6,900 nt of DNA from Nitrososphaerales archaeon TH5893 (GTDB taxonomy: Archaea; Thermoproteota; Nitrososphaeria; Nitrososphaerales; Nitrososphaeraceae), in contig JAATVT010000130.1 in the NCBI GenBank assembly GCA_014523685.1, positions 1 to 6,900 of the forward strand, written 5' to 3'. A program made the position numbers and the translations under genes. The notes under the pieces are model-generated. The model saw nothing but the letters and a program-made list of their open reading frames with translations, was not told where the DNA came from and did not search any database. This document shows, in pieces, positions 1 through 5,530 of this stretch (positions are counted from its first letter, which is position 1; every line of letters starts with the position of its first letter).

Positions 1-297
1 GACTTTGTTCTAGCAATAAATACCAACGCTAATCCAGGGATACGCTAGTAGCATGAGAACTTTAAACATTGCGATACCTTACTGCTTATTGCACAGTCCA
101 TCTCGAAGACGTCTGTTTAGGTTAGCGGGGCAATATTGAGGCAACTAGGAAAGGCATACTTATTCTAACAACTCGATTTATTACCAAAATGACGTTTCTT
201 AGACCCAGAATGCATTAGCCCGGGAGAAATTTTCGACATCTTGTTATGTCAACCTCTATAGTCTTTACTTGGTCCAGTTTGATAGTAGGGTTTGAGC
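1..297. other. Intergenic stretch with no supportable gene
   Basis: I looked at both strands for short coding frames, tRNA-like folds and repeats. Only very short open frames occur (for example a 28-codon frame starting at base 53), with no TATA box at the right distance and no recognisable motif. The left edge of the window may cut a gene whose coding part lies outside. Nothing here is worth naming. Confidence 0.5.
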
Positions 298-313
298 ATT
301 TACCTAGGTAAAT
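298..313. repeat. Perfect 16-bp palindrome, ATTTACCTAGGTAAAT
   Basis: The two 8-base halves are exact reverse complements. The site lies 42 bases beyond the tfs stop codon, on the downstream side of the rpoL-tfs operon. As DNA it has the form of a dimeric regulator site. As RNA it could form a 6-bp stem with a CTAG loop near the operon 3' end. No T-run follows it, so I do not call a terminator. A palindrome this long is expected only about once in ten windows of this size, so chance is not excluded. Confidence 0.4.
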
Positions 314-355
314 AGATTCTTACAACAAATTGTGTCACTACGAAGGATTTTGAAT

Positions 356-703
356 CTAGGAATAGTTACGCCAGGTATGTCCACATTTTGTGCATCGATA
401 AAATTGTGTTGTAGCTTCGTCGGCCGACCTAGTCTGCAGCATCCACCAATAGGCATTATTATTTCCACATTTTGGACAATCGATAGCCGTCGTAGGAAGT
501 GCGTCAACACTTATCTCAGAATCCATAATCTTAAGAGAACTACCTAACGTCTTGTCTGAGTACGGTGAATCAGAGCTCCTCATATGTTCAGTTTCCCTGG
601 TTCCATTTTCCTTGTTAGCCGAAAATCCACATTGAGGACAAGTAAAAATATTCTCTTCGATTCTTGACTTCATGCGTGTCTCGCATTTAGGACAAAACCT
701 CAT
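356..703 (-). CDS. tfs: Transcription factor S (TFS), archaeal TFIIS-like RNA cleavage factor
   Basis: This 115-residue protein binds RNA polymerase and stimulates cleavage of the transcript end in backtracked complexes, rescuing stalled elongation and improving fidelity. Two zinc ribbons are visible. The N-terminal one uses Cys4, Cys7, Cys22 and Cys25, and the C-terminal TFIIS-type one uses Cys76, Cys79, Cys104 and Cys107. The tip of the second ribbon carries the diagnostic TRSADEATTQ stretch, whose acidic Asp95-Glu96 pair reaches the polymerase active site. A polar, probably flexible linker of about 50 residues separates the ribbons. Length is normal for the family. It is the second gene of a leftward operon, 12 bases after rpoL. 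The gap contains GAGATGAT, one mismatch from a perfect Shine-Dalgarno sequence, about 5 bases before the ATG, so re-initiation within the operon is likely. Confidence 0.95.
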   Translation of the reverse strand: MRFCPKCETRMKSRIEENIFTCPQCGFSANKENGTRETEHMRSSDSPYSDKTLGSSLKIMDSEISVDALPTTAIDCPKCGNNNAYWWMLQTRSADEATTQFYRCTKCGHTWRNYS

Positions 704-715
704 AAAAAATCATCT

Positions 716-994
716 CTATTTTTTTAGTGTTGGCTTTAGCATACTAGATATTTCCTTCATTACTTCTGACGCTTTAGTGCTCGCCTCTTGAATACTTTCA
801 AATGGATCCTTTTTTTTTGTTACCACTCGGACGAAGTATTCTCGGGTAAGAGGATGTTTTAAAATCATTCCTGCAAATTCTACACTCCTTTCCTTTAGCA
901 GTTCGTGTTGAATAATATACATTACCGAAATATCTTCATCTTGAAGCTTTAGTTCAAGCTCATTATCCTTAGCGATAAGCACTTCCGCGTGCAT
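716..994 (-). CDS. rpoL: DNA-directed RNA polymerase subunit L (Rpo11/RpoL)
   Basis: This 92-residue protein is the archaeal counterpart of eukaryotic Rpb11. It dimerises with subunit D to form the assembly platform of RNA polymerase, equivalent to the bacterial alpha dimer. The family signature is clear: a beta-rich start, the helix around HELLKERSVEFAGMILKHPLT (about residues 30-50, with the conserved VEFAG and HPL elements), a strand with VRVVTKKKDP, and a C-terminal helix of Ala, Ser and Lys residues. Length is typical. The ATG at 994 is about 31 bases from the centre of the TATA box at 1019-1032, giving a leader of only a few bases. tfs follows 12 bases downstream, so polymerase core and elongation factor are probably co-transcribed. 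Confidence 0.95.
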   Translation of the reverse strand: MHAEVLIAKDNELELKLQDEDISVMYIIQHELLKERSVEFAGMILKHPLTREYFVRVVTKKKDPFESIQEASTKASEVMKEISSMLKPTLKK

Positions 995-1018
995 TACAAT
1001 GACAACAACTACTTATTG

Positions 1019-1032
1019 AGGATATAAATGAT
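1019..1032. promoter_or_regulatory. AT box acting as a probable bidirectional archaeal promoter
   Basis: The sequence AGGATATAAATGAT reads as a TATA box on both strands: GATATAAAT rightward and ATTTATATC leftward. Its centre is about 25 bases before the TTG start of the rightward gene at 1050 and about 31 bases before the rpoL ATG at 994. Both distances fit archaeal TATA-to-start spacing, with leaderless or nearly leaderless transcripts. No other good box lies in the 55-base divergent gap, so both genes probably compete for one TBP/TFB platform. This is inference from spacing. Confidence 0.6.
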
Positions 1033-1049
1033 ACCTTATTGCAATTCAG

Positions 1050-1568
1050 TTGGCAGATCTTCACAACAAGATTGAAAATGTTAAACTTGTCAGTTCTCGA
1101 ACAGAACTAAATTCAGATAAACGAGTAACATTTCGAATTGCCTTTACAATAGGCGGCAAGATCAGACAGGTATTTGATCAAAAAAGCTGGGAGAGGGCAT
1201 ATAACTTACATGATAATCTTTTTAGGATTAAAATAGATATTGACTTAAAGTCTGGCTCTAAGAAACTAGTTCATAGTGGCAGTCTACGTAAAGCTTCACT
1301 TTTTTGGACCAGAAATCCGAAACTCCCTTATCGAATCTGGATTCTAATAATTAAAGACGACACAACCTACTATCCCTCAAGTATTGAAGAGGCAAAGGCC
1401 CTGTTATTCAATGTTGAGAAAGATATCGTAGTCGATGCGTCACAGATTGATCCCGGAAGACAGGACATATATGCTCAGATCAGAGTCTGGTGGGGAAAGC
1501 ATCAGTACACATCTCCCTGCGAGCTAAAGTCAAATACAAACAAAGTTTCGTTACGTAAAACAGATTAG
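1050..1568 (+). CDS. Hypothetical protein, TTG start, function unknown
   Basis: I do not recognise a family. The frame encodes 172 residues of mixed, globular-looking composition. Notable are strands such as VTFRIAFTIGG near residues 26-36, an aromatic/basic stretch (FWTRNPKLPYRIWILIIKDD, about 85-104) and a C-terminal segment with QIRVWWGKH. No signal peptide, clear membrane span or metal motif is visible. The pattern suggests a small soluble alpha/beta protein. There is no ATG before the conserved-looking part. The TTG at 1050 lies about 25 bases after the TATA box at 1019-1032, and an in-frame stop lies at 1029-1031, so a leaderless TTG start is the best choice. It diverges from rpoL-tfs. 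Sharing that promoter may mean housekeeping-level expression but does not show a role in transcription. Confidence 0.7.
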   Translation: MADLHNKIENVKLVSSRTELNSDKRVTFRIAFTIGGKIRQVFDQKSWERAYNLHDNLFRIKIDIDLKSGSKKLVHSGSLRKASLFWTRNPKLPYRIWILIIKDDTTYYPSSIEEAKALLFNVEKDIVVDASQIDPGRQDIYAQIRVWWGKHQYTSPCELKSNTNKVSLRKTD

Positions 1569-1683
1569 GAATAACCCAGGACTAAATTAATCCAAAACTT
1601 CTTGCTTAGAAAAATGACGATCTTTTACTTGGTTGGAATGAGGTCATTAGATGTACAATGAGTAAGTCATGGCTATGGGTAAA

Positions 1684-1860
1684 TTATTGGGTCAAATCTG
1701 TTATGCTGGTCCTGATTATTGCCTTGGCCTCTTCTGAAATATTATACTCTTGCAAGACTCTGCTCGGCTCTCTTAATAGCGAATTTCTAAACTCGGGTTC
1801 GCTCGCGGCCCTAAGTAAGATCTCGCTAATAATCTCAGCATCCCTTTGTCTTGAATCCAA
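1684..1860 (-). CDS. Putative RiPP leader-like protein (NHLP/Nif11-clan type) beside ycaO-tfuA
   Basis: This 58-residue protein is mostly two or three amphipathic helices. The centre EILLRAASEPEFRNSLLREP (about residues 13-32) followed by VLQEYNISEEAKAII matches the pattern seen in NHLP, Nif11 and related leader peptides: 'x-ALxDPEFRxxLLxDPxxxLxExGLxxEE'. In bacteria such leaders guide modifying enzymes to a downstream core peptide. Here only about eight residues (TSITDLTQ) remain after the helices. There is no Gly-Gly cleavage site and no Cys, so a classical core is absent. No ATG exists in frame. Two TTG codons are possible, at 1872 and 1860. The TATA-like box at 1883-1892 lies about 27 bases before 1860 but only 15 before 1872, so I chose 1860 (leaderless). 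It diverges from ycaO. It could be the enzyme's substrate, a carrier, or a degenerate relic. Confidence 0.7.
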   Translation of the reverse strand: MDSRQRDAEIISEILLRAASEPEFRNSLLREPSRVLQEYNISEEAKAIIRTSITDLTQ

Positions 1861-1882
1861 ATATCCACACAAACAAAAACCT

Positions 1883-1892
1883 AGTATATATT
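1883..1892. promoter_or_regulatory. TATA-like element for the leader-like gene, possibly also ycaO
   Basis: The run AGTATATATT is nearly symmetric. Leftward, its centre is about 27 bases from the TTG at 1860, the normal archaeal distance for a leaderless start. Rightward it would give a transcript start near 1914 and a leader of about 38 bases before the ycaO ATG at 1952. A weaker alternative box for ycaO, TTGATATGAA at 1918-1927, is about 29 bases before that ATG and would make ycaO leaderless. The two genes may therefore share a box or have separate, closely spaced ones. Confidence 0.45.
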
Positions 1893-1951
1893 CCTAATGA
1901 CGCAGATCTTAGTAATGTTGATATGAACTTGCACTTCCACTGAGTGCAGAA

Positions 1952-3283
1952 ATGCAGCGCGGGCTGAAACTTAAGAGTCAAAAAAAATGGTCTAAGGGTG
2001 GAACCTCTAGGACGATACCCCCCGCGGCGACACTAGAGAAAGCGTTGCAAGTCTGCAAACATATAGGTGTTACTCGACTGGCTGACATCACAAGTATGGA
2101 TAGACTCGGGATACCAAATTATTCGGCAGTCCTCCCTGGAACGGAGGACTATATTTGGGTATACAGTGGGAAAGGTATGACTCGTCAACAAGCAAAGGCG
2201 AGTGCTTTAATGGAATCAATAGAACGTTATTGCTCCCTGCCTAGTGGTAACATGGGTCGAGCCTATGTTCGAGGGACGATAAAGGAACTAACCAAATCTT
2301 ATTCATTGATTCACCCTGATGATATCATAGAGCCACTCAATTTTCATTATCAGGAAGATATGAAAATGGAATTTCTTCAGGGATTTGACATGTTGAACGA
2401 GAGAGAAGTACTAGTCCCTGCCCCTCTGGTGCTCTTCAGGTACTCGCCTTCTCACCCAGCTGTAAATCCTTTTGCGTTTCATCACACAAATGGTCTTGCG
2501 TCAGGGAATGTTTTGGAAGAAGCGGTCTGCCATGCCTTGTGTGAAGTTATTGAAAGAGACGCCTCGAGTTTATCCGAAATTCGTGCCCGTGCTATCCCAT
2601 TCCACCTATTGAAAACAATAGAGAACAATTTAAAGCAGAGAGGCTTTGTTATCCCATCTATTCCTCCCGATAAATTCGTAGACGATTACACAATATATAG
2701 AGACGTCGAAGTATCAGGAGATCAAATAGATAGCGTTCAAGAGTTGGCCAGAAAGTTTCACGATTCGGATTTGCCACTACTGATTAAGGATATTACTTCA
2801 GACATAGGAATCCCTACTTTCGCCGCCAGCTCTATAGAATGGATCAGTCATGATTATGGATATCTCGCAGAGGGACATGGAACCCACCCTGATGCAAGAA
2901 TCGCACTATCAAGGGCAATTACGGAAGTGTCACAAACACGTGCAGCAAATATCCAGGGTGCAAGAGATGATTTGAGAAAAATACATTACGGAGAAAATAA
3001 TACTGACGACAAGAAGGCTTGGCAATTTATGCCGTCTAATGAGAAGATTAAGTTCAGCGAAATCAAAAGTTATTGCAATGAAGATATACTTGACGATATA
3101 AAATTAATTCTTAAAAATTTAAAAAGTGTAGGGATTAAAACCGTGGCAATTGTAGACTTAACAAATCCAGACATTGGTATCCCGGTTGTGAGAGCAATAG
3201 TCCCTGGGCTTGAGACATTCAAGATTACCAAGAGTATTATAGGTTGGCGGGCAAAAAAATATTTCAGGGAGTTATCCAGATGA
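1952..3283 (+). CDS. ycaO: YcaO-domain peptide thioamidation/cyclodehydration enzyme (TfuA-partnered)
   Basis: YcaO enzymes use ATP to phosphorylate a peptide-bond oxygen, allowing attack by Cys/Ser/Thr side chains (azolines) or sulfide (thioamide). Partnership with TfuA points to thioamide formation. The 443-residue protein has the full set of ATP/Mg motifs: ALMESIERY near residues 85-93 (Glu88, Glu91, Arg92), NGLASGN followed by EEAVCHALCEVIERDA at 180-204 (Glu190, Glu198, Glu201), and RAITEVSQTRAANIQGARDD at 321-340 (Glu325, Gln328, Arg330). The C-terminal VRAIVPGLE (413-421) and GWRAKKYF are also usual for this group. No E1-like or dehydrogenase domain is fused. The ATG at 1952 precedes the conserved TLEKAL...GVTRLADITSMDRLGIP start, and an in-frame stop lies at 1919-1921. 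Its TGA overlaps the tfuA ATG (ATGA), which implies coupled translation. The known archaeal substrate of this pair, McrA, would not be expected in a thaumarchaeon, so the target here is unknown. Confidence 0.95.
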   Translation: MQRGLKLKSQKKWSKGGTSRTIPPAATLEKALQVCKHIGVTRLADITSMDRLGIPNYSAVLPGTEDYIWVYSGKGMTRQQAKASALMESIERYCSLPSGNMGRAYVRGTIKELTKSYSLIHPDDIIEPLNFHYQEDMKMEFLQGFDMLNEREVLVPAPLVLFRYSPSHPAVNPFAFHHTNGLASGNVLEEAVCHALCEVIERDASSLSEIRARAIPFHLLKTIENNLKQRGFVIPSIPPDKFVDDYTIYRDVEVSGDQIDSVQELARKFHDSDLPLLIKDITSDIGIPTFAASSIEWISHDYGYLAEGHGTHPDARIALSRAITEVSQTRAANIQGARDDLRKIHYGENNTDDKKAWQFMPSNEKIKFSEIKSYCNEDILDDIKLILKNLKSVGIKTVAIVDLTNPDIGIPVVRAIVPGLETFKITKSIIGWRAKKYFRELSR

Positions 3284-3996
3284 GTTCGAGCAAGCCCATA
3301 ATTTTCATTGGACCCAGTTTAAGCCATGATAAAGCGCGCAAGATATTTCAAGCAGATTATAGAGCCCCCGCGAAGAAAGGGGACCTGTTAATGTTATCGG
3401 CTTCGACATTTAGTAACTCTGGAAAAGAACCTAATGCAATAAACTTCGTCGGACTAGTTGACGGTTTGTTCTTGCAGGAGTATCCTCCTACTCCAATAGA
3501 AGTCTACCAATTATTGTCCAACAAGAACTTTCACGTCGTTGGAGGGGCAAGTATCGGAGCCCTCAGAGCAATGGAATTAGAAAAGTTTGGTATGGTGGGA
3601 ATAGGCAAGATATTTGAATTATTTAGAAATGGTACTACTGATGCAGATGATGAAGTTGCAGTGACGTTTCACCAAGGGGCAGGGGAATGCATTCAATCCG
3701 AAGCAATGGTTGACATCAGGTTTAATCTTTTTGTTGCATGTAGGAAAAAGATTATCACTGAACGAGTCAAGCGCATAATTGCCAGAACAGCAAAATCAAC
3801 ATATTTTCCACATAGAAACTACACTGATATTGTAGAACAGGCTAGATCAAGATTCCCGGAGTATTCTAAACAGCTTGATTCATTCTCTATATATATAAAC
3901 GAAAATCGATTAAGTTTAAAAGAACACGATGCAATAAAGGTTGTTGAATACATTAAAGAGGCCTACGAAAGGGATCAGAATAGATCAAAGTTATGA
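3280..3996 (+). CDS. tfuA: TfuA-like protein, partner of YcaO
   Basis: TfuA proteins accompany a subset of YcaO enzymes and are thought to help deliver or activate sulfur for peptide thioamidation. The 238-residue product shows the family landmarks in order: FIGPSLS (9-15), adyRaP..KGDLL (25-37), VGLVDGLFLQEYPPTPIEV (57-75), the glycine-rich VVGGASIGALRAMELEKFGMVGIG (86-109) and the acidic TDADDEVAV (120-128). A helical, basic C-terminal half follows, which in this family is more variable. A TTG at 3244 opens the frame earlier. I chose the ATG at 3280 because it overlaps the ycaO stop as ATGA, is preceded by GGGAG at about 9 bases, and starts right before the conserved GPSL motif. No other biosynthetic, protease or transporter gene follows; the next gene is convergent, 34 bases away. 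Confidence 0.95.
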   Translation: MSSSKPIIFIGPSLSHDKARKIFQADYRAPAKKGDLLMLSASTFSNSGKEPNAINFVGLVDGLFLQEYPPTPIEVYQLLSNKNFHVVGGASIGALRAMELEKFGMVGIGKIFELFRNGTTDADDEVAVTFHQGAGECIQSEAMVDIRFNLFVACRKKIITERVKRIIARTAKSTYFPHRNYTDIVEQARSRFPEYSKQLDSFSIYINENRLSLKEHDAIKVVEYIKEAYERDQNRSKL

Positions 3997-4030
3997 GGAC
4001 TAAGTTGTACGAGTGCCCCAGTCTGATAAA

Positions 4031-4864
4031 TCATAAGAAAAGGTAAGTTACAAGCCCTACGGCGAAACAGTAAAAGGAAAAAAGATAGAATGATTCATTG
4101 TTTATGACATGAATCAAAAATTTTATAGAGATAAAGCCTACGATAGCAGAAAGTAGAATTCCTACCACATATGATATAATAGGTATCGAATACATCTGGG
4201 CAAGGGTCTCCCTATCAGATGCAGCGATATCAAAAATGGAGGCTCCCAATATCGCGGGAATAGATAACAGAAACGAATATTTTACCAAAATGGGTATCTT
4301 CAATTTTCTGAACATACCTATGGAGAGGGTGGCGCCACTTCTTGATATGCTAGAAAAGATGGATAGACCTTGGCCGGCACCAATCAGGATTGCGTCTACA
4401 TCTCCTGGTTCCCTATTCCCACTTTTCAAGAATTTTGTTACAAGTACTAAAATGCCGGTTACCACAAAACCGATGGCAATAGCGACTGCGTCTTGAAAAG
4501 AATATACAAAGAAGGATTTGAATGCAATTCCTATTGCACCTGTTGGAATCATACCAATGATGATTAATCGGATCATTTTTACATCGCATTTATTAATTGA
4601 GTATTTTCTAACAAAATTATTTTTGAAAGGGAGGTAAGTCACCAAAATAGCAATAATTGTGGATATTATTGAAATAATATCTTTCCTATAGATTGCAAAG
4701 ACTCCGGCCAATGTACCGATGTGTAAGACAAGATCAAAAAAAACGGGGACCTCCAGACCCATTGCAAGTTGTATAATAGCCAAGTGTCCGGAACTTGAAA
4801 CAGGCAACCATTCGGTCAAACCCTGCACAATCCCGAGTATGGCGGCCTGTAAAATGTCTACCAT
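4031..4864 (-). CDS. uppP: UppP/BacA-family polyprenyl-diphosphate phosphatase (integral membrane)
   Basis: The enzyme removes a phosphate from a polyprenyl diphosphate to recycle the lipid carrier that brings sugars across the membrane. In archaea the carrier probably serves protein N-glycosylation and surface polysaccharides rather than peptidoglycan. Of 277 residues, most lie in about eight hydrophobic segments. Both catalytic motifs are present: GLTEWLPVSSSGHL at 15-28 (Glu18, His27, within the (E/Q)xxxE motif Q14-E18) and SSISRSGAT at 171-179 (Arg175). The second replaces the common bacterial PGxSRS proline-glycine with Ser-Ser, a small deviation. I chose the ATG at 4864 over the in-frame GTG at 4930 because homologous sequence starts at MVDILQAAILG and a TATA-like box lies about 30 bases ahead. 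It converges on tfuA. No functional link to the YcaO locus is evident. Confidence 0.93.
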   Translation of the reverse strand: MVDILQAAILGIVQGLTEWLPVSSSGHLAIIQLAMGLEVPVFFDLVLHIGTLAGVFAIYRKDIISIISTIIAILVTYLPFKNNFVRKYSINKCDVKMIRLIIIGMIPTGAIGIAFKSFFVYSFQDAVAIAIGFVVTGILVLVTKFLKSGNREPGDVDAILIGAGQGLSIFSSISRSGATLSIGMFRKLKIPILVKYSFLLSIPAILGASIFDIAASDRETLAQMYSIPIISYVVGILLSAIVGFISIKFLIHVINNESFYLFSFYCFAVGLVTYLFL

Positions 4865-4890
4865 GATAAGGCAACCAAATGATATATCTG

Positions 4891-4899
4891 GTTTTATGT
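4891..4899 (-). promoter_or_regulatory. TATA-like box of the uppP gene
   Basis: On the minus strand this reads ACATAAAAC, centred about 30 bases before the ATG at 4864, giving a predicted transcript start around 4868. A second AT run, GATATATC at 4881-4888, is only about 20 bases from the ATG and fits less well. The position supports the shorter uppP start and a nearly leaderless mRNA. Confidence 0.4.
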
Positions 4900-4910
4900 G
4901 TATCTGCTCA

Positions 4911-5012
4911 TTAACCTGAAATGAAATCACCCGTTAATCCTAATAGATCGAACTTTGGAAGGTTGAAATCAATTAGCTCGAGAATTCTGGCCATGATGGT
5001 AGCGGTGAACAT
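4911..5012 (-). CDS. Doubtful 33-codon ORF upstream of uppP
   Basis: An ATG-started frame encodes 33 residues beginning MFTATIMARILELIDFNL and ending LGLTGDFISG. The codons read naturally, and the first half would form a short hydrophobic/amphipathic helix. The reading frame stays open upstream to 5036 with more hydrophobic residues but no usable start. It ends 46 bases before the uppP ATG on the same strand and covers the proposed uppP promoter. No TATA box sits at the expected distance. A frame this short is common by chance. I list it only so that it can be checked for conservation. Confidence 0.15.
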   Translation of the reverse strand: MFTATIMARILELIDFNLPKFDLLGLTGDFISG

Positions 5013-5079
5013 AAAAAATTGGACGAATATTGCAATTCATTAGGAAATGAAGATTGCTGGGTCTCATTCCATTTTCACT

Positions 5080-5126
5080 GCCTCTGTATTTCATTCCGAT
5101 AGAGATTATTCTCCTTATACAGAGGC
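5080..5126. repeat. Inverted repeat with perfect 10-bp arms
   Basis: GCCTCTGTAT at 5080-5089 is exactly complementary to ATACAGAGGC at 5117-5126. Between the arms lies a smaller potential hairpin, GAGA-TTAT-TCTC at 5102-5113. Located in the long gap between uppP and the candidate RNA at 5176-5302, it could be a structured RNA, a terminator-like element or a paired protein site. No T-run directly follows either arm. Perfect 10-bp arms at this spacing are not rare in 7 kb, so evidence is modest. Confidence 0.35.
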
Positions 5127-5175
5127 TAGTTGAACTTTACGAGTTTGTAAATTCTATAGTGACGAAACTAGACAC

Positions 5176-5302
5176 AAAAAACCAGAGGTGGTAGAGCCTT
5201 GCACACCGGGTTGCGCTACAGATCCCAAGGACTGATCCTGCTGCCCGCTTCCGCTCGAACAAGTTAATTTTCCATTAACTAACAGCCTCGTACCAACTCT
5301 AT
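5176..5302 (-). ncRNA. Candidate structured non-coding RNA in a GC-rich island
   Basis: Within an AT-rich intergenic region, bases 5184-5260 are roughly 60% G+C, a classical sign of a structured RNA in AT-rich archaea. Read on the minus strand, an outer helix joins 5300-5284 to 5198-5184, with runs of 4, 5, 3 and 2 pairs broken by one mismatch and two bulges. Next comes a perfect 7-bp hairpin with a GGAAA loop (AGTTAAT at 5280-5274, ATTAACT at 5268-5262). An inner arm pairs 5244-5234 with 5225-5215 (nine of eleven positions, counting G-U pairs). A TTAAAT box at 5330-5325 fits a start near 5302, and six T residues (5181-5176) follow the outer helix. It contains no coding frame of note. It resembles no RNA class I can name: SRP RNA was considered but its helix-8 spacing does not fit. 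Confidence 0.42.
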
Positions 5303-5358
5303 TATACTCCTTGCTGAAAATGAGATTTAATCGTACTTGGTGCAGTTGAGATTAATAC

Positions 5359-5373
5359 AATAGGTTTCCTATT
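5359..5373. repeat. Short inverted repeat AATAGG-TTT-CCTATT
   Basis: Two perfect 6-base arms with a three-base spacer form a compact palindromic site or small hairpin. It sits about 30 bases ahead of the TATA-like box proposed for the candidate minus-strand RNA, a position where an archaeal regulator or TFB-flanking site could lie. At this length it is well within chance expectation. Confidence 0.2.
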
Positions 5374-5401
5374 AGTGAAGTAACTACATTATTCTCTGGC
5401 A

Positions 5402-5518
5402 TTACTCGTGGATAAACAAGAAGGGATGTGTTGAGAACGTTGGATTACTCTCTAGCCTTATCCCCAGACATTGTAACCAATTCTCGTTTATCCGATCATG
5501 AGAGTCCATGGATGTCAT
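5402..5518 (-). CDS. Doubtful 38-codon ORF following the Cys-rich gene
   Basis: The ATG at 5518 opens a 38-residue frame (starts MTSMDSHDRINENWLQCLG, ends HPFLFIHE). It begins 12 bases after the stop of the Cys-rich gene, the same spacing as rpoL to tfs, so it could be a second cistron. No Shine-Dalgarno-like sequence precedes it and no family is recognised. Random sequence keeps a frame of this length open fairly often. The same bases also form a nested inverted repeat (5407-5496), so this stretch may instead be a 3' structured RNA. Confidence 0.2.
   Translation of the reverse strand: MTSMDSHDRINENWLQCLGIRLESNPTFSTHPFLFIHE
5407..5496. repeat. Nested inverted repeat, about 84-bp fold
   Basis: GGATAAAC at 5410-5417 pairs perfectly with GTTTATCC at 5486-5493, and the helix can be extended inward by AAG/CTC with one mismatch. 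Inside, TTGGATTAC (5440-5448) can pair with GTAACCAA (5473-5480) with one bulged A. The overall size is that of a long-variable-arm tRNA, but no T-loop, D-arm or anticodon arm can be built, so it is not a tRNA. It may be a structured RNA on either strand or the 3' end of the Cys-rich gene's transcript. Confidence 0.3.
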
Positions 5519-5530
5519 AAGCTAGAGTCT

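Noticed and set aside
304..547. Short ORFs of 68 and 71 codons on both strands over the end of tfs
   Set aside because: They overlap the second zinc ribbon of tfs in other frames and show no independent support.
1658..1897. 79-codon plus-strand ORF with an ATG start opposite the leader-like gene
   Set aside because: It is antisense to the amphipathic helices of the leader-like protein, which naturally produces a hydrophobic frame. It has no TATA box at the proper distance, and the minus-strand product matches a known leader pattern next to ycaO-tfuA.
4236..4919. Two plus-strand ORFs of 86 and 66 codons inside uppP
   Set aside because: They are antisense shadows of a clearly identified membrane enzyme with intact catalytic motifs.
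4031..4930. Longer uppP start at the GTG at 4930
   Set aside because: The extra 22 residues are not part of the family core, and the TATA-like box at 4891-4899 lies inside them and fits the ATG at 4864.
5176..5302. Signal recognition particle RNA
   Set aside because: A GGAA loop followed by AGCA is present on the minus strand, but six bases separate them instead of the usual three or four, and the conserved 5' side of helix 8 is missing; the element is also too short for a full archaeal SRP RNA.
5410..5493. tRNA of the long-variable-arm type
   Set aside because: The end helix and length fit, but no TTCRA T-loop, D arm or anticodon arm can be formed.
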